From Salinispora vitiensis (lineage in GTDB: Bacteria; Actinomycetota; Actinomycetes; Mycobacteriales; Micromonosporaceae): a stretch of 64,000 nucleotides of DNA. Below, in pieces: positions 56,233 through 64,000 of the stretch (the first letter of the stretch is position 1; each line of letters begins with the position of its first letter). Location of the stretch: positions 2,735,818 through 2,799,817 of the forward strand of contig NZ_KB900388.1 of assembly GCF_000378825.1 (NCBI RefSeq), in the 5' to 3' direction. The position numbers and the translations under genes are program-made. The notes beneath the pieces were generated by a model. It had not been told where the DNA came from. It searched no databases and saw nothing but the letters and a program-made list of their open reading frames with translations.

Positions 56233-58761
56233 TCACGGCACGACCCGCAGTCGCGGCGGCTCCCCCGCGGCCGCTGTCCCCGACTCCAGCTGGGCGCCGA
56301 ACCACGCCTCCAGCCGCTCATAGGGCAACGGCCGGCTGAACAGGAACCCCTGCCCGTACTCACAGCCGATGTCCTGGAGAAGCTCCAGGGTCAACTCGCT
56401 CTCCACCCCCTCGGCCACCACGGTGAGGCCGAACTGCTGGGAGAGCGTGACCACCGCGTTGACGATCGCCAGGTCACCGGGGTCGGTCGCCATCCCCTGC
56501 ACAAACCGGTGATCGACCTTCACCTCGTGCACGGGGAGCCGGCGCAGGTGGGCAAGCGACGAGTTACCCGTACCAAAGTCATCCACCGACAGGCGGACGC
56601 CCAGATCGCGCAGGCGCCGCAGGGTCGGAATGGGGCGGTCGGTGCCGTCCAACACCCCGGACTCCCGGATCTCCAGCGTGAGCCGCTCCGGCGGCACCTC
56701 GTACTCCTCGAGCAGCTCCCGCACCCGCTCCGGAAAGTGCTGGTCAGTCAGCGTACGCGGGGAAAGGTTGACCGCGATGGAGAGCGGGTGCTCCCCGAGC
56801 GCCCAGTCACGGCTACGCCGTAGCCCCTCCCGGAGCACGAACTCGGTGAGCCGCCCCAGCTGACCGGTGTGCTCCGCGACCGCCACGAAGTCCTCCGGGG
56901 CGACTGTCCCGTGGGCCCGGTCCTCCCAGCGGGTGAGGCACTCGACGCCAACCAACCGCCGGTCCCGCAGGGTGACCTTGGGCTGGAAATACACCTCCAA
57001 ATCGCCGTTGTCCAGAGCCCGCCGCAGGTCGCTGGCGAGACCAAGACGCCGCAGCGACCGGGATTCCAGCACCGGGTTGAACAGCTGGACGTCCCCGGGG
57101 GCGGCCTTGGCCGCGGCCAGGGCCAGGTCGACCCGTTGCAGCAACACGGCGGCCCCACTGCCGTGGTCCGGGTGGACAGCGACGCCCACCGCGGTGTCCA
57201 CGTCGAGGGGGAGCCCGTCAAAGGTCACCAATGCCCGGATCTGCTCCCGCATCCGCGCCGCCAGGTCCCGCGCCTCGGCGGCGCCCGGTAGCCGCAGGGT
57301 CACGAGAAACTCGTCACCGCCGACCCGCCCCACCAGCGCGGACGACGGCGCACAGGAGCGAAGCCGCTGGGCGACCTCGACCAGGACCTTGTCCCCGGCG
57401 GCACGCCCGAGGGACTCGTTGACCTCCCGGAGTCGCCCAACGTCGAAGAGCAACAACGCCACCACCTCACCCGGCGCTCGGATCTTCACCGCCTCGTCGA
57501 GTGCCGCGGTGACCCGCCGCCGGTTGGGTAGCTTGGTGAGCGTGTCGTGGTCGGCGTCGTGCCGCAGCCGGTCGACCAGCCGGGAGTTCTCGAGAGCGAC
57601 CGCGGTGTGCGCGGCGACGGTCTCGAAGGCGGGGATGTCATCGGGGGTGAAGTGGCCGCCGTCGCTGAGCCGGTTGACGACCTCCAGGGTGCCGATGACC
57701 GCCTGTCCCGACCGCAACGGGACGACGATCACGTCCTTCACCCCATGCCCGGCCAGGTCCCGCGAGATGTCGGGGAGTTTCGGAAGAGCCCGGCCCGCCG
57801 CGAGGGTCACCCCGGACTCCCGGACCTGTTCCCGCAGTTCGGCAGGGGTTGGGGCGATGTCGAGCAGGCCCCGGTCGTCCACCCGGGCGCTGAGCAACAG
57901 CTCTGGATAGCGGCCCAGAGCGGGAAGCCACAGGGTCGCGTACTCGGCCTGCATCAGCGCCCGGATCCGGCCCAGCAGCGCATCGGCGACGGCGCCCTCC
58001 CGACCGCCCTCGGCCATCGCCCGGGTCAGCTCGTACATGCTGCTCAACATGCGATGCTGCCGGAGGAACTGCGCGTACGAGCGGTAGAGCACCACCATCG
58101 CGACGGCCAGCACGGCGATCAACAGAATCGACCACCCGGTCGATTCCAACGCCAGCAGCAGGATCAGGCCGATCACCGCGTTGATCGAATTGACCAGCTG
58201 GGTCACCGGCGACCTGCGGAACAGCTCCCGGCCGGCCTGCCAGCCGTGCAACCAGCTCACCACGCCGCTGATTGCGAGCAGCGAAACCACCGAGTTCACC
58301 GTCACCGCGGCGAACAGGACCGCCCACGTCCGCGGGCCAGTTCCATCCACACCAGAGAGTCCGACTAGGACGACACCGCCGAGCGAGGCGGCCGCGCCGG
58401 TGCGGGCCAGGTTGAACCCGATCTTGACCACGCCGAGCCGACGCCAGAGATGCCCGGCGAGGGCGGACAGCACCATGAGCACCACCACCGTCACCGGTGG
58501 CAGGTAGTAGAAGGCCAGCACGAGTGGGATCTCGGTGGCGATCACCTCGAGCGCCTGGCGACGGACGACGATCTGCAGGACCTGCGTACTCGCCGCGACC
58601 ATCGCGACGAACAGGGCTGTGGTGATGGTCAGGTTGGCGGGCGACGACTCAGTCGCGAGCGCCAGGAAGACGGTACAGAGCACCGCGACCATCGCCAGCG
58701 GGGCGGTGATCAGCCAGACCTGCTCGGCGGTCCTACGCACCGGCGGAGAATTGACTGACAT
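56233..58761 (-). CDS. Membrane-anchored GGDEF-GAF-EAL cyclic-di-GMP protein
   Basis: 842 residues. Seven or so membrane segments fill the first 225 residues. A GAF-like domain follows (about 245-395), then GGDEF (VGRVGGDEFLV, about 478-488) and EAL (about 572-820). The cyclase signature GGDEF is intact. The phosphodiesterase motif reads ECLTRW instead of EALxRW, but the metal/catalytic residues seen elsewhere are kept (NLSPR, LEIRES, DDFGTGNSSL, KVD, VVAEGVE). A bifunctional enzyme is possible. ATG with AGGGGG five bases upstream. Confidence 0.93.
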   Translation of the reverse strand: MSVNSPPVRRTAEQVWLITAPLAMVAVLCTVFLALATESSPANLTITTALFVAMVAASTQVLQIVVRRQALEVIATEIPLVLAFYYLPPVTVVVLMVLSALAGHLWRRLGVVKIGFNLARTGAAASLGGVVLVGLSGVDGTGPRTWAVLFAAVTVNSVVSLLAISGVVSWLHGWQAGRELFRRSPVTQLVNSINAVIGLILLLALESTGWSILLIAVLAVAMVVLYRSYAQFLRQHRMLSSMYELTRAMAEGGREGAVADALLGRIRALMQAEYATLWLPALGRYPELLLSARVDDRGLLDIAPTPAELREQVRESGVTLAAGRALPKLPDISRDLAGHGVKDVIVVPLRSGQAVIGTLEVVNRLSDGGHFTPDDIPAFETVAAHTAVALENSRLVDRLRHDADHDTLTKLPNRRRVTAALDEAVKIRAPGEVVALLLFDVGRLREVNESLGRAAGDKVLVEVAQRLRSCAPSSALVGRVGGDEFLVTLRLPGAAEARDLAARMREQIRALVTFDGLPLDVDTAVGVAVHPDHGSGAAVLLQRVDLALAAAKAAPGDVQLFNPVLESRSLRRLGLASDLRRALDNGDLEVYFQPKVTLRDRRLVGVECLTRWEDRAHGTVAPEDFVAVAEHTGQLGRLTEFVLREGLRRSRDWALGEHPLSIAVNLSPRTLTDQHFPERVRELLEEYEVPPERLTLEIRESGVLDGTDRPIPTLRRLRDLGVRLSVDDFGTGNSSLAHLRRLPVHEVKVDHRFVQGMATDPGDLAIVNAVVTLSQQFGLTVVAEGVESELTLELLQDIGCEYGQGFLFSRPLPYERLEAWFGAQLESGTAAAGEPPRLRVVP

Positions 58762-58788
58762 ACCGCCCCCTGGTCGGTGGCGCGGAAG

Positions 58789-58944
58789 CTACTGCAGTAC
58801 CGATACGCCTGCTTCCAGGGCAGGCGCGGTCCAGTTGTAGTCAAAGAGCTGGGCACTCGACCCCACAGCCAGCAAGCCACCCACGAACGCAGCCACAACC
58901 GCGAACGCGAGGATGGCACGCCAGCGGTACGTCGATTTAGACAT
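58789..58944 (-). CDS. 51-residue predicted membrane or secreted peptide
   Basis: Small gene with ATG at 58944 and AGGAG seven bases upstream. It has a basic N-terminus (MSKSTYRWR), one hydrophobic segment (AILAFAVVAAFVGGLLAVG) and a short polar tail (AQLFDYNWTAPALEAGVSVLQ) that would face outside. No homologue recognised. It lies just upstream of the GGDEF-EAL gene (gap 27 bases), so they are probably co-transcribed. Confidence 0.65.
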   Translation of the reverse strand: MSKSTYRWRAILAFAVVAAFVGGLLAVGSSAQLFDYNWTAPALEAGVSVLQ

Positions 58945-59035
58945 AGGTCAACTCCTGTCGAGGGGGACCGGAGGTGGTTGCCGGTGCCACGATGGTGCCA
59001 CACGTGAATCGTCCGGCAAAGCCACCGGAACCACT

Positions 59036-59626
59036 ATGGCAGCCAAGCGGGAGGCCCGGCTGAACGGACTCATCGGTACAGCATGGGACGAACCCGATCT
59101 GCACCTGCGCCTGCCGCCGTCCCGGCACACCCCCTCGGGTGCAGCCCGGCGATTCCGGGGTATCTCAGCCGCCATGCCAGATCAGGAGCGGTCAGTGGAC
59201 GCGGAACACTCCCGGCCGGCCGGGCTCGATGACGCCGCCGTCGAAGCACTGGGCGGATTGAGCGAGGCGTTGGAGACAGTCCACCGGGCGCGGGGTCACC
59301 TGTATTCGGCACACCAGCTCATCGGGGGAGCAGACCTCACCCTCGACCGGGTGGTACGGCTGCTCCGCGAGGCCGGGCACGACGACATGGCCGACCGGGT
59401 CGAGCACGAGCTGCTGGGCCGCAACGTGCTACCCGGACGGTGGACATTCCAGATCGTGGAGGAGTTCGACGACGGTTACTACGCCACGTTCCAGAAGATC
59501 GAGCGGGACGCACGGGAGCGCCTGGCCGGCGGGCGGCGGCACATCTACGAGGCGGAGATGAAGCAGCGGCGCCGTACCCACGGGTTGCGGGGGCACGAGG
59601 CCACACCGGAGGCGGGAGCTCCGTAA
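59036..59626 (+). CDS. Conserved actinobacterial hypothetical protein
   Basis: About 196 residues, soluble. The C-terminal 150 residues (ALGGLSEALETVHRARGHLYSAHQLIGGADL... GRNVLPGRWTFQIVEEFDDGYY... RRRTHGLRGHEA) look like a conserved actinobacterial family I have seen without assigned function. ATG 59036 is chosen because the KREARLNGLIGTAWDEPDLHLRLP segment looks like real protein; ATG 59174 is the alternative. The longest in-frame start (58913) overlaps the small peptide gene and is rejected. Convergent with the MFS gene. Confidence 0.75.
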   Translation: MAAKREARLNGLIGTAWDEPDLHLRLPPSRHTPSGAARRFRGISAAMPDQERSVDAEHSRPAGLDDAAVEALGGLSEALETVHRARGHLYSAHQLIGGADLTLDRVVRLLREAGHDDMADRVEHELLGRNVLPGRWTFQIVEEFDDGYYATFQKIERDARERLAGGRRHIYEAEMKQRRRTHGLRGHEATPEAGAP

Positions 59627-59679
59627 CGTGGCCGGGCAGCACCACGAGTTGCGCCGCTCGGGCAACGCCACTCGAACGT

Positions 59680-60888
59680 TCATCGGTTGACCGGGACTGG
59701 CGGGAGCCCGACCCGAGTGGTACGCAGCGGCGCGGACAGCAGTGCCAACAGCCCGACGCCGCCGGTGGCCACCGCGCAGATCACGACCGCCACCACCGCA
59801 CCACGGTGTTCGACGACAGTGCCGAGCACGTTGAGCATGACCAACGAGGCCAGGCTCTGCACCAGGGTCAGCAGGGCCTGAATCCGGGACAGGTGCGTCT
59901 CCGGGGTCGTCCCCAGGATCAGGGGCCCGATGTGCGCGGCGAAGAGGCCACTCCCGAGTCCCAGGACCACCGCCGCGCCGATGGCGACAGCGGCGGTGGG
60001 CGAGAGCGCCAGTCCGAGGACACCGGTGCTCGCTATCAACAGACCCCAGGCGGAGAGGAGACCGGGCCGGCCGAGCGGGCCTCGGCGCGCGACAGCCAGG
60101 GTGACGACCAGCATGCCGATGCTCTGTGCCCCAAGAATGAGACCGGCAGCCGCGGCATCCCAGTCTTCCGCCCGCGCGAGCAGCGGGACCAGCAACGACA
60201 GCACCGGGAGCAGGAACGCCGCCGCGGCCCCGGTCATCGTCAACCCGGGACGCAGGAGCGGATCACGAAAGCCAACGCGGAGGCTGTCGAAGGCGTCACG
60301 GACAACCCCGCCGCCCCCGGGCGGCGGCGGGGCGCCGTACCGCGGCCGGATGGCGATCAGCAGCATCAGTACCGCGGCGAAGGTCACCGCGTTGACCAGG
60401 GCGGCCCCCGCCAGCCCGGCCAACCCGACGAGAACCCCGCCGAGCGGACCGCCGCCCACGGCCACCACCTGACCGCCGGCCTGACGTAGCGCCAGGGCCC
60501 GCGACAGTTGGTCCGGGTTGACCAGCCGTCGCGGCATCGAACCGGACGCCGGCAGATAGAAGGCGTCAGCGACCCCCACGGCAACCCCGGCGGTGAGCAA
60601 CAACCAGGGTGGCGCCCCGAGGTGGTAGGCCGCTGCCGCCAGGGCGACCGAGAAGACGAGCATCGCCGCATCGCCGATGATGAGCACTCGGCGGGCGCTC
60701 ACCCGATCCCCGACCGCCCCACCGATCAAAAGCAGCAGCACCCGCGGCAGCGTGATGGCGGTGAGCACCAGACCGGCGATGGCACCGCCATGCGCACTCG
60801 CCTGCCAACCGAGGGCGAAGTAGAACAGCGAGTTGCCCAGCAGCGAGGCGAGGATCCCGACGAGCCAGAGCAGGTACGAGGTGGGCAG
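59680..60888 (-). CDS. MFS transporter
   Basis: About 402 residues with 10-12 hydrophobic segments, a drug/siderophore-exporter type MFS protein. The cytoplasmic loop between TM2 and TM3 has GGAVGDRVSARRVLI, the motif-A equivalent. The start is uncertain. Homology-like sequence begins at PTSYLLWLVGIL, and GGAGGT lies five bases before a CTG at 60888, so I propose CTG; TTG 60933 is the nearest conventional start. The in-frame extension to 61095 overlaps mqnD and is implausible. The substrate is unknown. Confidence 0.85.
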   Translation of the reverse strand: MPTSYLLWLVGILASLLGNSLFYFALGWQASAHGGAIAGLVLTAITLPRVLLLLIGGAVGDRVSARRVLIIGDAAMLVFSVALAAAAYHLGAPPWLLLTAGVAVGVADAFYLPASGSMPRRLVNPDQLSRALALRQAGGQVVAVGGGPLGGVLVGLAGLAGAALVNAVTFAAVLMLLIAIRPRYGAPPPPGGGGVVRDAFDSLRVGFRDPLLRPGLTMTGAAAAFLLPVLSLLVPLLARAEDWDAAAAGLILGAQSIGMLVVTLAVARRGPLGRPGLLSAWGLLIASTGVLGLALSPTAAVAIGAAVVLGLGSGLFAAHIGPLILGTTPETHLSRIQALLTLVQSLASLVMLNVLGTVVEHRGAVVAVVICAVATGGVGLLALLSAPLRTTRVGLPPVPVNR

Positions 60889-60988
60889 TTGGTACCTCCG
60901 GCGGCCGCGACGCAGATCTGGACCACCGGACAATGCCGGATCTTGGCCGCTGCCACAAGGCCGGCCAGGAACGGCCGTACCGCGGGGA

Positions 60989-60994
60989 TACCGT
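60989..60994 (+). promoter_or_regulatory. Candidate -10 for a leaderless mqnD transcript
   Basis: TACCGT six bases before the GTG at 61001, the spacing of a leaderless mRNA. No Shine-Dalgarno sequence is present. No clear -35. Confidence 0.4.
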
Positions 60995-61000
60995 AGGTGC

Positions 61001-61894
61001 GTGACGCTCTCGCTGGCGATCTCGCCCTGCCCCAACGACACGTTCGTCTTCCACGCGCTGGTGCACGGGCAGGTCCCCGGCGCCCCTGCGGTCACGGTGA
61101 CCTACGCCGACGTGGACGTGACCAACACGGCCGCCGAGCGGGGTGCGTTCGACCTGGTGAAAGTGAGCTACGCGGCGCTGCCGTGGCTGCTCGAGGACTA
61201 CCACCTCCTGCCCTGCGGTGGAGCACTCGGCCGGGGGTGCGGACCCCTGGTGCTGACCCGAACCGACCCGACGCTCGCCCCTACTGCGGCACCCGAGGGC
61301 TCGGGCGGCCGGGTGACCGGGATCCCGGACCGGGCCGACCTCTCCGGGGCCACGGTTGCCGTACCCGGCGACCGGACCACGGCCTACCTGCTCTTCCGGC
61401 TCTGGTCAGCCGGGCGGCCACCCGCCCGGGTCGAGGTGGTGCCATTCCACGAGATCATGCCGGGAGTCGCCGCCGGCCGGTACGACGCCGGCCTGGTGAT
61501 CCACGAAGCCCGGTTCACCTACCCCCGGCACGGGCTGACCGCCCTGGTCGACCTGGGCGAGTGGTGGGAGGCCGACACCGGCCTCCCGATCCCGCTCGGC
61601 GCGATTCTCGCCCGCCGCGGCAGCGTGGACCCCGAGGCCGCCACCGGATGGATCCGGGAGTCGGTCCACCACGCCTGGGCGGACCCGGCGGCCAGCCGCG
61701 ACTATGTGCTGAGGCACGCGCAGGAGATGGAGCCCGACGTGGTCCAGCGGCACATCGACCTCTATGTGAACGAGTTCACCGCCGACCTGGGTGCGGCCGG
61801 GTACGCCGCCGTCAACGCGCTGCTGGGCCGGGCCGCCGACGCCGGCCTGGTGCCTCAGACCTCCAACTCGCGGGCGACCGCGTGGACCAGCTGA
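61001..61894 (+). CDS. mqnD: 1,4-dihydroxy-6-naphthoate synthase (futalosine pathway)
   Basis: 297 residues. It converts cyclic dehypoxanthine futalosine to 1,4-dihydroxy-6-naphthoate in the alternative menaquinone route. The signature AISPCPNDTFVFHALVHG at the N-terminus and VIHEARFTYPRHGL with the catalytic histidine are clear. The GTG at 61001 matches the family start. Its 3' end overlaps the convergent cold-shock gene by 40 bases. Other mqn genes are not in this window. Confidence 0.93.
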   Translation: MTLSLAISPCPNDTFVFHALVHGQVPGAPAVTVTYADVDVTNTAAERGAFDLVKVSYAALPWLLEDYHLLPCGGALGRGCGPLVLTRTDPTLAPTAAPEGSGGRVTGIPDRADLSGATVAVPGDRTTAYLLFRLWSAGRPPARVEVVPFHEIMPGVAAGRYDAGLVIHEARFTYPRHGLTALVDLGEWWEADTGLPIPLGAILARRGSVDPEAATGWIRESVHHAWADPAASRDYVLRHAQEMEPDVVQRHIDLYVNEFTADLGAAGYAAVNALLGRAADAGLVPQTSNSRATAWTS

Positions 61895-62241
61895 GCGATT
61901 TTCTGCGCGGTCTTCCGGTCCGGGAACCGGCCTCGGCGTAGGTTCGGCTGCACCTTCGCCTCCAGAACTTTGATCATGTCTTCGACGAGGCCGTGCAGCT
62001 CCTCCGCCGGGCGGCGACGCAGCTCCGCCACCGACTGTGGGGCCTCCAACAGCTTGACCCCCATCGCCTGGGTGCCACGACGGCTGTCAACCACGCTGAA
62101 GTCGACCCGCTGCCCACCCTTGAGGTCGGTGACACCTGCCGGAAGCGCCGCCTTGGGCAGGAACACGTCGCCGCCCTCGTCACTGGTGACGAACCCGTAT
62201 CCCTTGGTCGCGTCGTACCACTTCACTCGACCCGTCGGCAC
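61855..62241 (-). CDS. Cold-shock-domain protein with C-terminal extension
   Basis: 128 residues. The N-terminal 67 form a CspA-type OB fold with RNP1 KGYGFVTS and RNP2 DVFLP. A further 60-residue basic/helical extension follows (AELRRRPAEELHGLVEDMIKVLEAKV...), giving the longer actinobacterial type. GTG start with AGAGG seven bases upstream. Predicted to bind single-stranded RNA or DNA. Confidence 0.93.
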   Translation of the reverse strand: MPTGRVKWYDATKGYGFVTSDEGGDVFLPKAALPAGVTDLKGGQRVDFSVVDSRRGTQAMGVKLLEAPQSVAELRRRPAEELHGLVEDMIKVLEAKVQPNLRRGRFPDRKTAQKIAQLVHAVARELEV

Positions 62242-62449
62242 TTGAAAACCTCTGCTTCACTCACGACGTCTACTGCTCTAAGGCTAGCCGGACCGCGGCG
62301 TCGGGCGCCGCTGGGAATCCAGTGAGATCATCGCGCACCGGCGTCACCCCGGCCGCGGCTGCCACCGGTACGGCGGTCACCGATGCGGTGGGGGCGACTG
62401 GCCGACCGAGGGGCGGAGCGGGCACCCGCCGGGCTAGCGTGGAAAGACG

Positions 62450-64000
62450 ATGACCAACTCACTCGCCGACCACCTGCGTGCGCTGCCCGACCAGGAGCTC
62501 GCGGCCCTGCTCCAGCAGCGGCCGGACCTGGTCGTACCGGTCCCCAGCGACCTCGCCGCGCTCGCCCTCCGAGCCCAGTCCCGGGTATCGGTGGCCCGCG
62601 TGCTGGACAGCCTGGACCGGTTCACGCTTCAGGTCCTCGACGCCGCCCGGCTCACCCGCGACGCAGCGGCCGACACGACCAGCCTCGACGTGATCCTCGC
62701 CATGGCCGCGGCCAACGCGCGCCCCCCTGACCCGGCCGCCGTACGCGAAGCGGTGCGACTTCTCCGGTCCCGCCTGCTGCTGTACGGGCCCGACGAACGG
62801 CTGCACGTGGTCGGCGGCATCGACGAGATCTCCCCGTACCCCGCGGGGCTGGGCCGGCCGGCAGCGGAGCTGGACTCGCGGGCGGCGGCCCTCTGCGCGG
62901 ACCCGGCGAAGCTGCGGCGCACCCTGCTCTCGGCACCGCCGTCGGCGCGGGCCATCCTGGATCGGCTCGCCGCCGGTCCGCCGGTCGGCAGCGTGCCACC
63001 GGGGGCGTTGCAGGCCCCGCCCCTGGGCGCCGAGGATGCCCTGCCGCCGGACCCCACGAACGGCGGCGCGCCCACCGGCTCACCGGTGCGCTGGCTGGTT
63101 GACCACCGGCTCCTGGTTTCGGTCACCACCGGTGGGGGCGGCCGCCCCGGGACCGTCGAGCTGCCCCGGGAGGTGGGGCTCCTGCTTCGCCGGGACACCG
63201 GCCCGCTCGGCCCCATGCCCACCGACCCACCAGAGGTCGCGAGCCCACCGCGGGAACCGAAAGCGGTCGACTCGGCCGGAGCCGGCCAGACCATGGAGGT
63301 GGTCCGCCAGGCCGAGGCACTGCTGGAACAGCTCGCCGCGGAGCCGGCCTCGGTGCTTCGCTCCGGCGGTCTGGGCGTCCGCGACCTGCGCCGACTGGCC
63401 CGCGCCCTCGGCCTGGACGAACCGACCGCCGCGCTGCTGCTGGAGGCGGCGCACGCCGCCGGACTGACCGGGGAGTTGGAGGCGCCCGGGCTCGCCGCGC
63501 CCCGAACCGGTGGCGACCAGCAGGTGCTGCCGAGCACCGGGTACGAGGCCTGGCGCGCCGGTTCGCTGGCGCAACGGTGGGAACAGCTGGCCCGGGCGTG
63601 GCTGACGATGACCCGACAGCCCGGGCTGGTCGGCCAACGCGACGACCGGGACCGGCCGATCACGGTGCTCTCCCCCGAGGCGGAACGCGCTGGGACGCCG
63701 ATCGCCCGGCAGGCGGCGCTCGGTGTCCTCGCCGACCTGGAGCCGGCGACCGCACCCACCCCGGACGAGGTGTTGGAGCTGCTGGACTGGCGAGCGCCCC
63801 GGCGCAGTCGGGGACGGGAGGCGGCACACCGGGAGGTGCTGACCGAGGCGGCCACGCTGGGCGTGACCGGGCTGGGGGCGCTCACCTCGTACGGGCGGCT
63901 GCTACTCACCGACGCCACCGCCGGCGAGCAGCGGGGCGCGGACGACCCGCTGGGCCTGCACGTCGACGGTGAGCCGTCAACGGCGGTACGGGCGCTGGAC
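62450..64000 (+). CDS. Helicase-associated (XPB/Ssl2-like) domain protein, 5' part
   Basis: 517 codons are visible with no stop; the gene continues past the right edge. It resembles the long actinobacterial helicase-associated protein found next to the DNA repair helicase XPB gene: winged-helix-type repeats at the N-terminus (LADHLRALPDQELAALLQQRPDLV, SRVSVARVLDSLDRFTLQVLDAARL) and an Ala/Leu-rich middle. No helicase Walker motif is seen so far. ATG 62450 has GGAAAG close upstream, and TAGCGT nine bases before the ATG may be a -10. Confidence 0.75.
   Translation, partial: MTNSLADHLRALPDQELAALLQQRPDLVVPVPSDLAALALRAQSRVSVARVLDSLDRFTLQVLDAARLTRDAAADTTSLDVILAMAAANARPPDPAAVREAVRLLRSRLLLYGPDERLHVVGGIDEISPYPAGLGRPAAELDSRAAALCADPAKLRRTLLSAPPSARAILDRLAAGPPVGSVPPGALQAPPLGAEDALPPDPTNGGAPTGSPVRWLVDHRLLVSVTTGGGGRPGTVELPREVGLLLRRDTGPLGPMPTDPPEVASPPREPKAVDSAGAGQTMEVVRQAEALLEQLAAEPASVLRSGGLGVRDLRRLARALGLDEPTAALLLEAAHAAGLTGELEAPGLAAPRTGGDQQVLPSTGYEAWRAGSLAQRWEQLARAWLTMTRQPGLVGQRDDRDRPITVLSPEAERAGTPIARQAALGVLADLEPATAPTPDEVLELLDWRAPRRSRGREAAHREVLTEAATLGVTGLGALTSYGRLLLTDATAGEQRGADDPLGLHVDGEPSTAVRALD

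Noticed and set aside
56233-58761. Degenerate, inactive EAL domain because EAL reads ECL
   Set aside because: The catalytic Glu and all other recognisable metal-binding motifs are retained, and the middle residue of EAL is known to vary, so inactivity is not supported.

Overview
The window is high-GC actinobacterial core-genome DNA. Gene content and order point to Micromonosporaceae (Salinispora or Micromonospora type): a conservon, futalosine-pathway mqnD, rpmG-hadA-hadB-trpT-secE-nusG synteny, type-Z S14, and frequent GTG/TTG starts. The genus is inferred from general knowledge, not from a search. I see no insertion sequence, prophage, CRISPR array or other mobile element. Almost every gene lies on the minus strand, so operons read from high to low coordinates.

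Layout from the left edge. 1-5007: a four-gene conservon (sensor kinase, roadblock protein, DUF742 protein, small GTPase) preceded by a short overlapping ORF. 5678-7153 (+): a repeat-tailed membrane protein. 7252-13038: a thiamine operon (thiE-thiO-thiS-thiG-tenI-like-thiD-thiC) behind a TPP riboswitch that abuts the first ribosome-binding site. 13285-17484: aldo/keto reductase, ABC-F ATPase, methyltransferase, truA.

17553-40581: a long ribosomal super-locus. In transcription order it is the str operon (rpsL-rpsG-fusA-tuf), the S10/spc operon (rpsJ to rplO), then, after a 920-base non-coding gap, secY-adk-map, a DUF1707 gene, and the infA/alpha operon (infA-rpmJ-rpsM-rpsK-rpsD-rpoA-rplQ). 41063-42366: two small membrane proteins and a probable glyoxalase-like remnant. 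42375-49780: rpoB-rpoC. 50343-54313: rplJ-rplL, rplK-rplA and secE-nusG. 54520-56140: tRNA-Trp, two MaoC-type dehydratase subunits, rpmG, tRNA-Met and tRNA-Thr.

56233-64000: a membrane-anchored GGDEF-EAL protein, an overlooked 51-residue peptide gene, a conserved hypothetical gene, an MFS exporter, mqnD (menaquinone), a cold-shock-domain protein, and the 5' part of a helicase-associated gene cut by the right edge.

Most genes act in translation, transcription and protein export. The unusual content is regulatory rather than new gene families: a candidate L10-type transcription attenuator before rplJ, a 20-base element shared exactly by the S12 and S10 leaders, a three-arm competing-hairpin arrangement between rplO and secY, an A/U-rich hairpin in the rpoB leader, and many near-perfect GC-rich palindromes between cistrons. 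No wholly new multi-gene system is evident.
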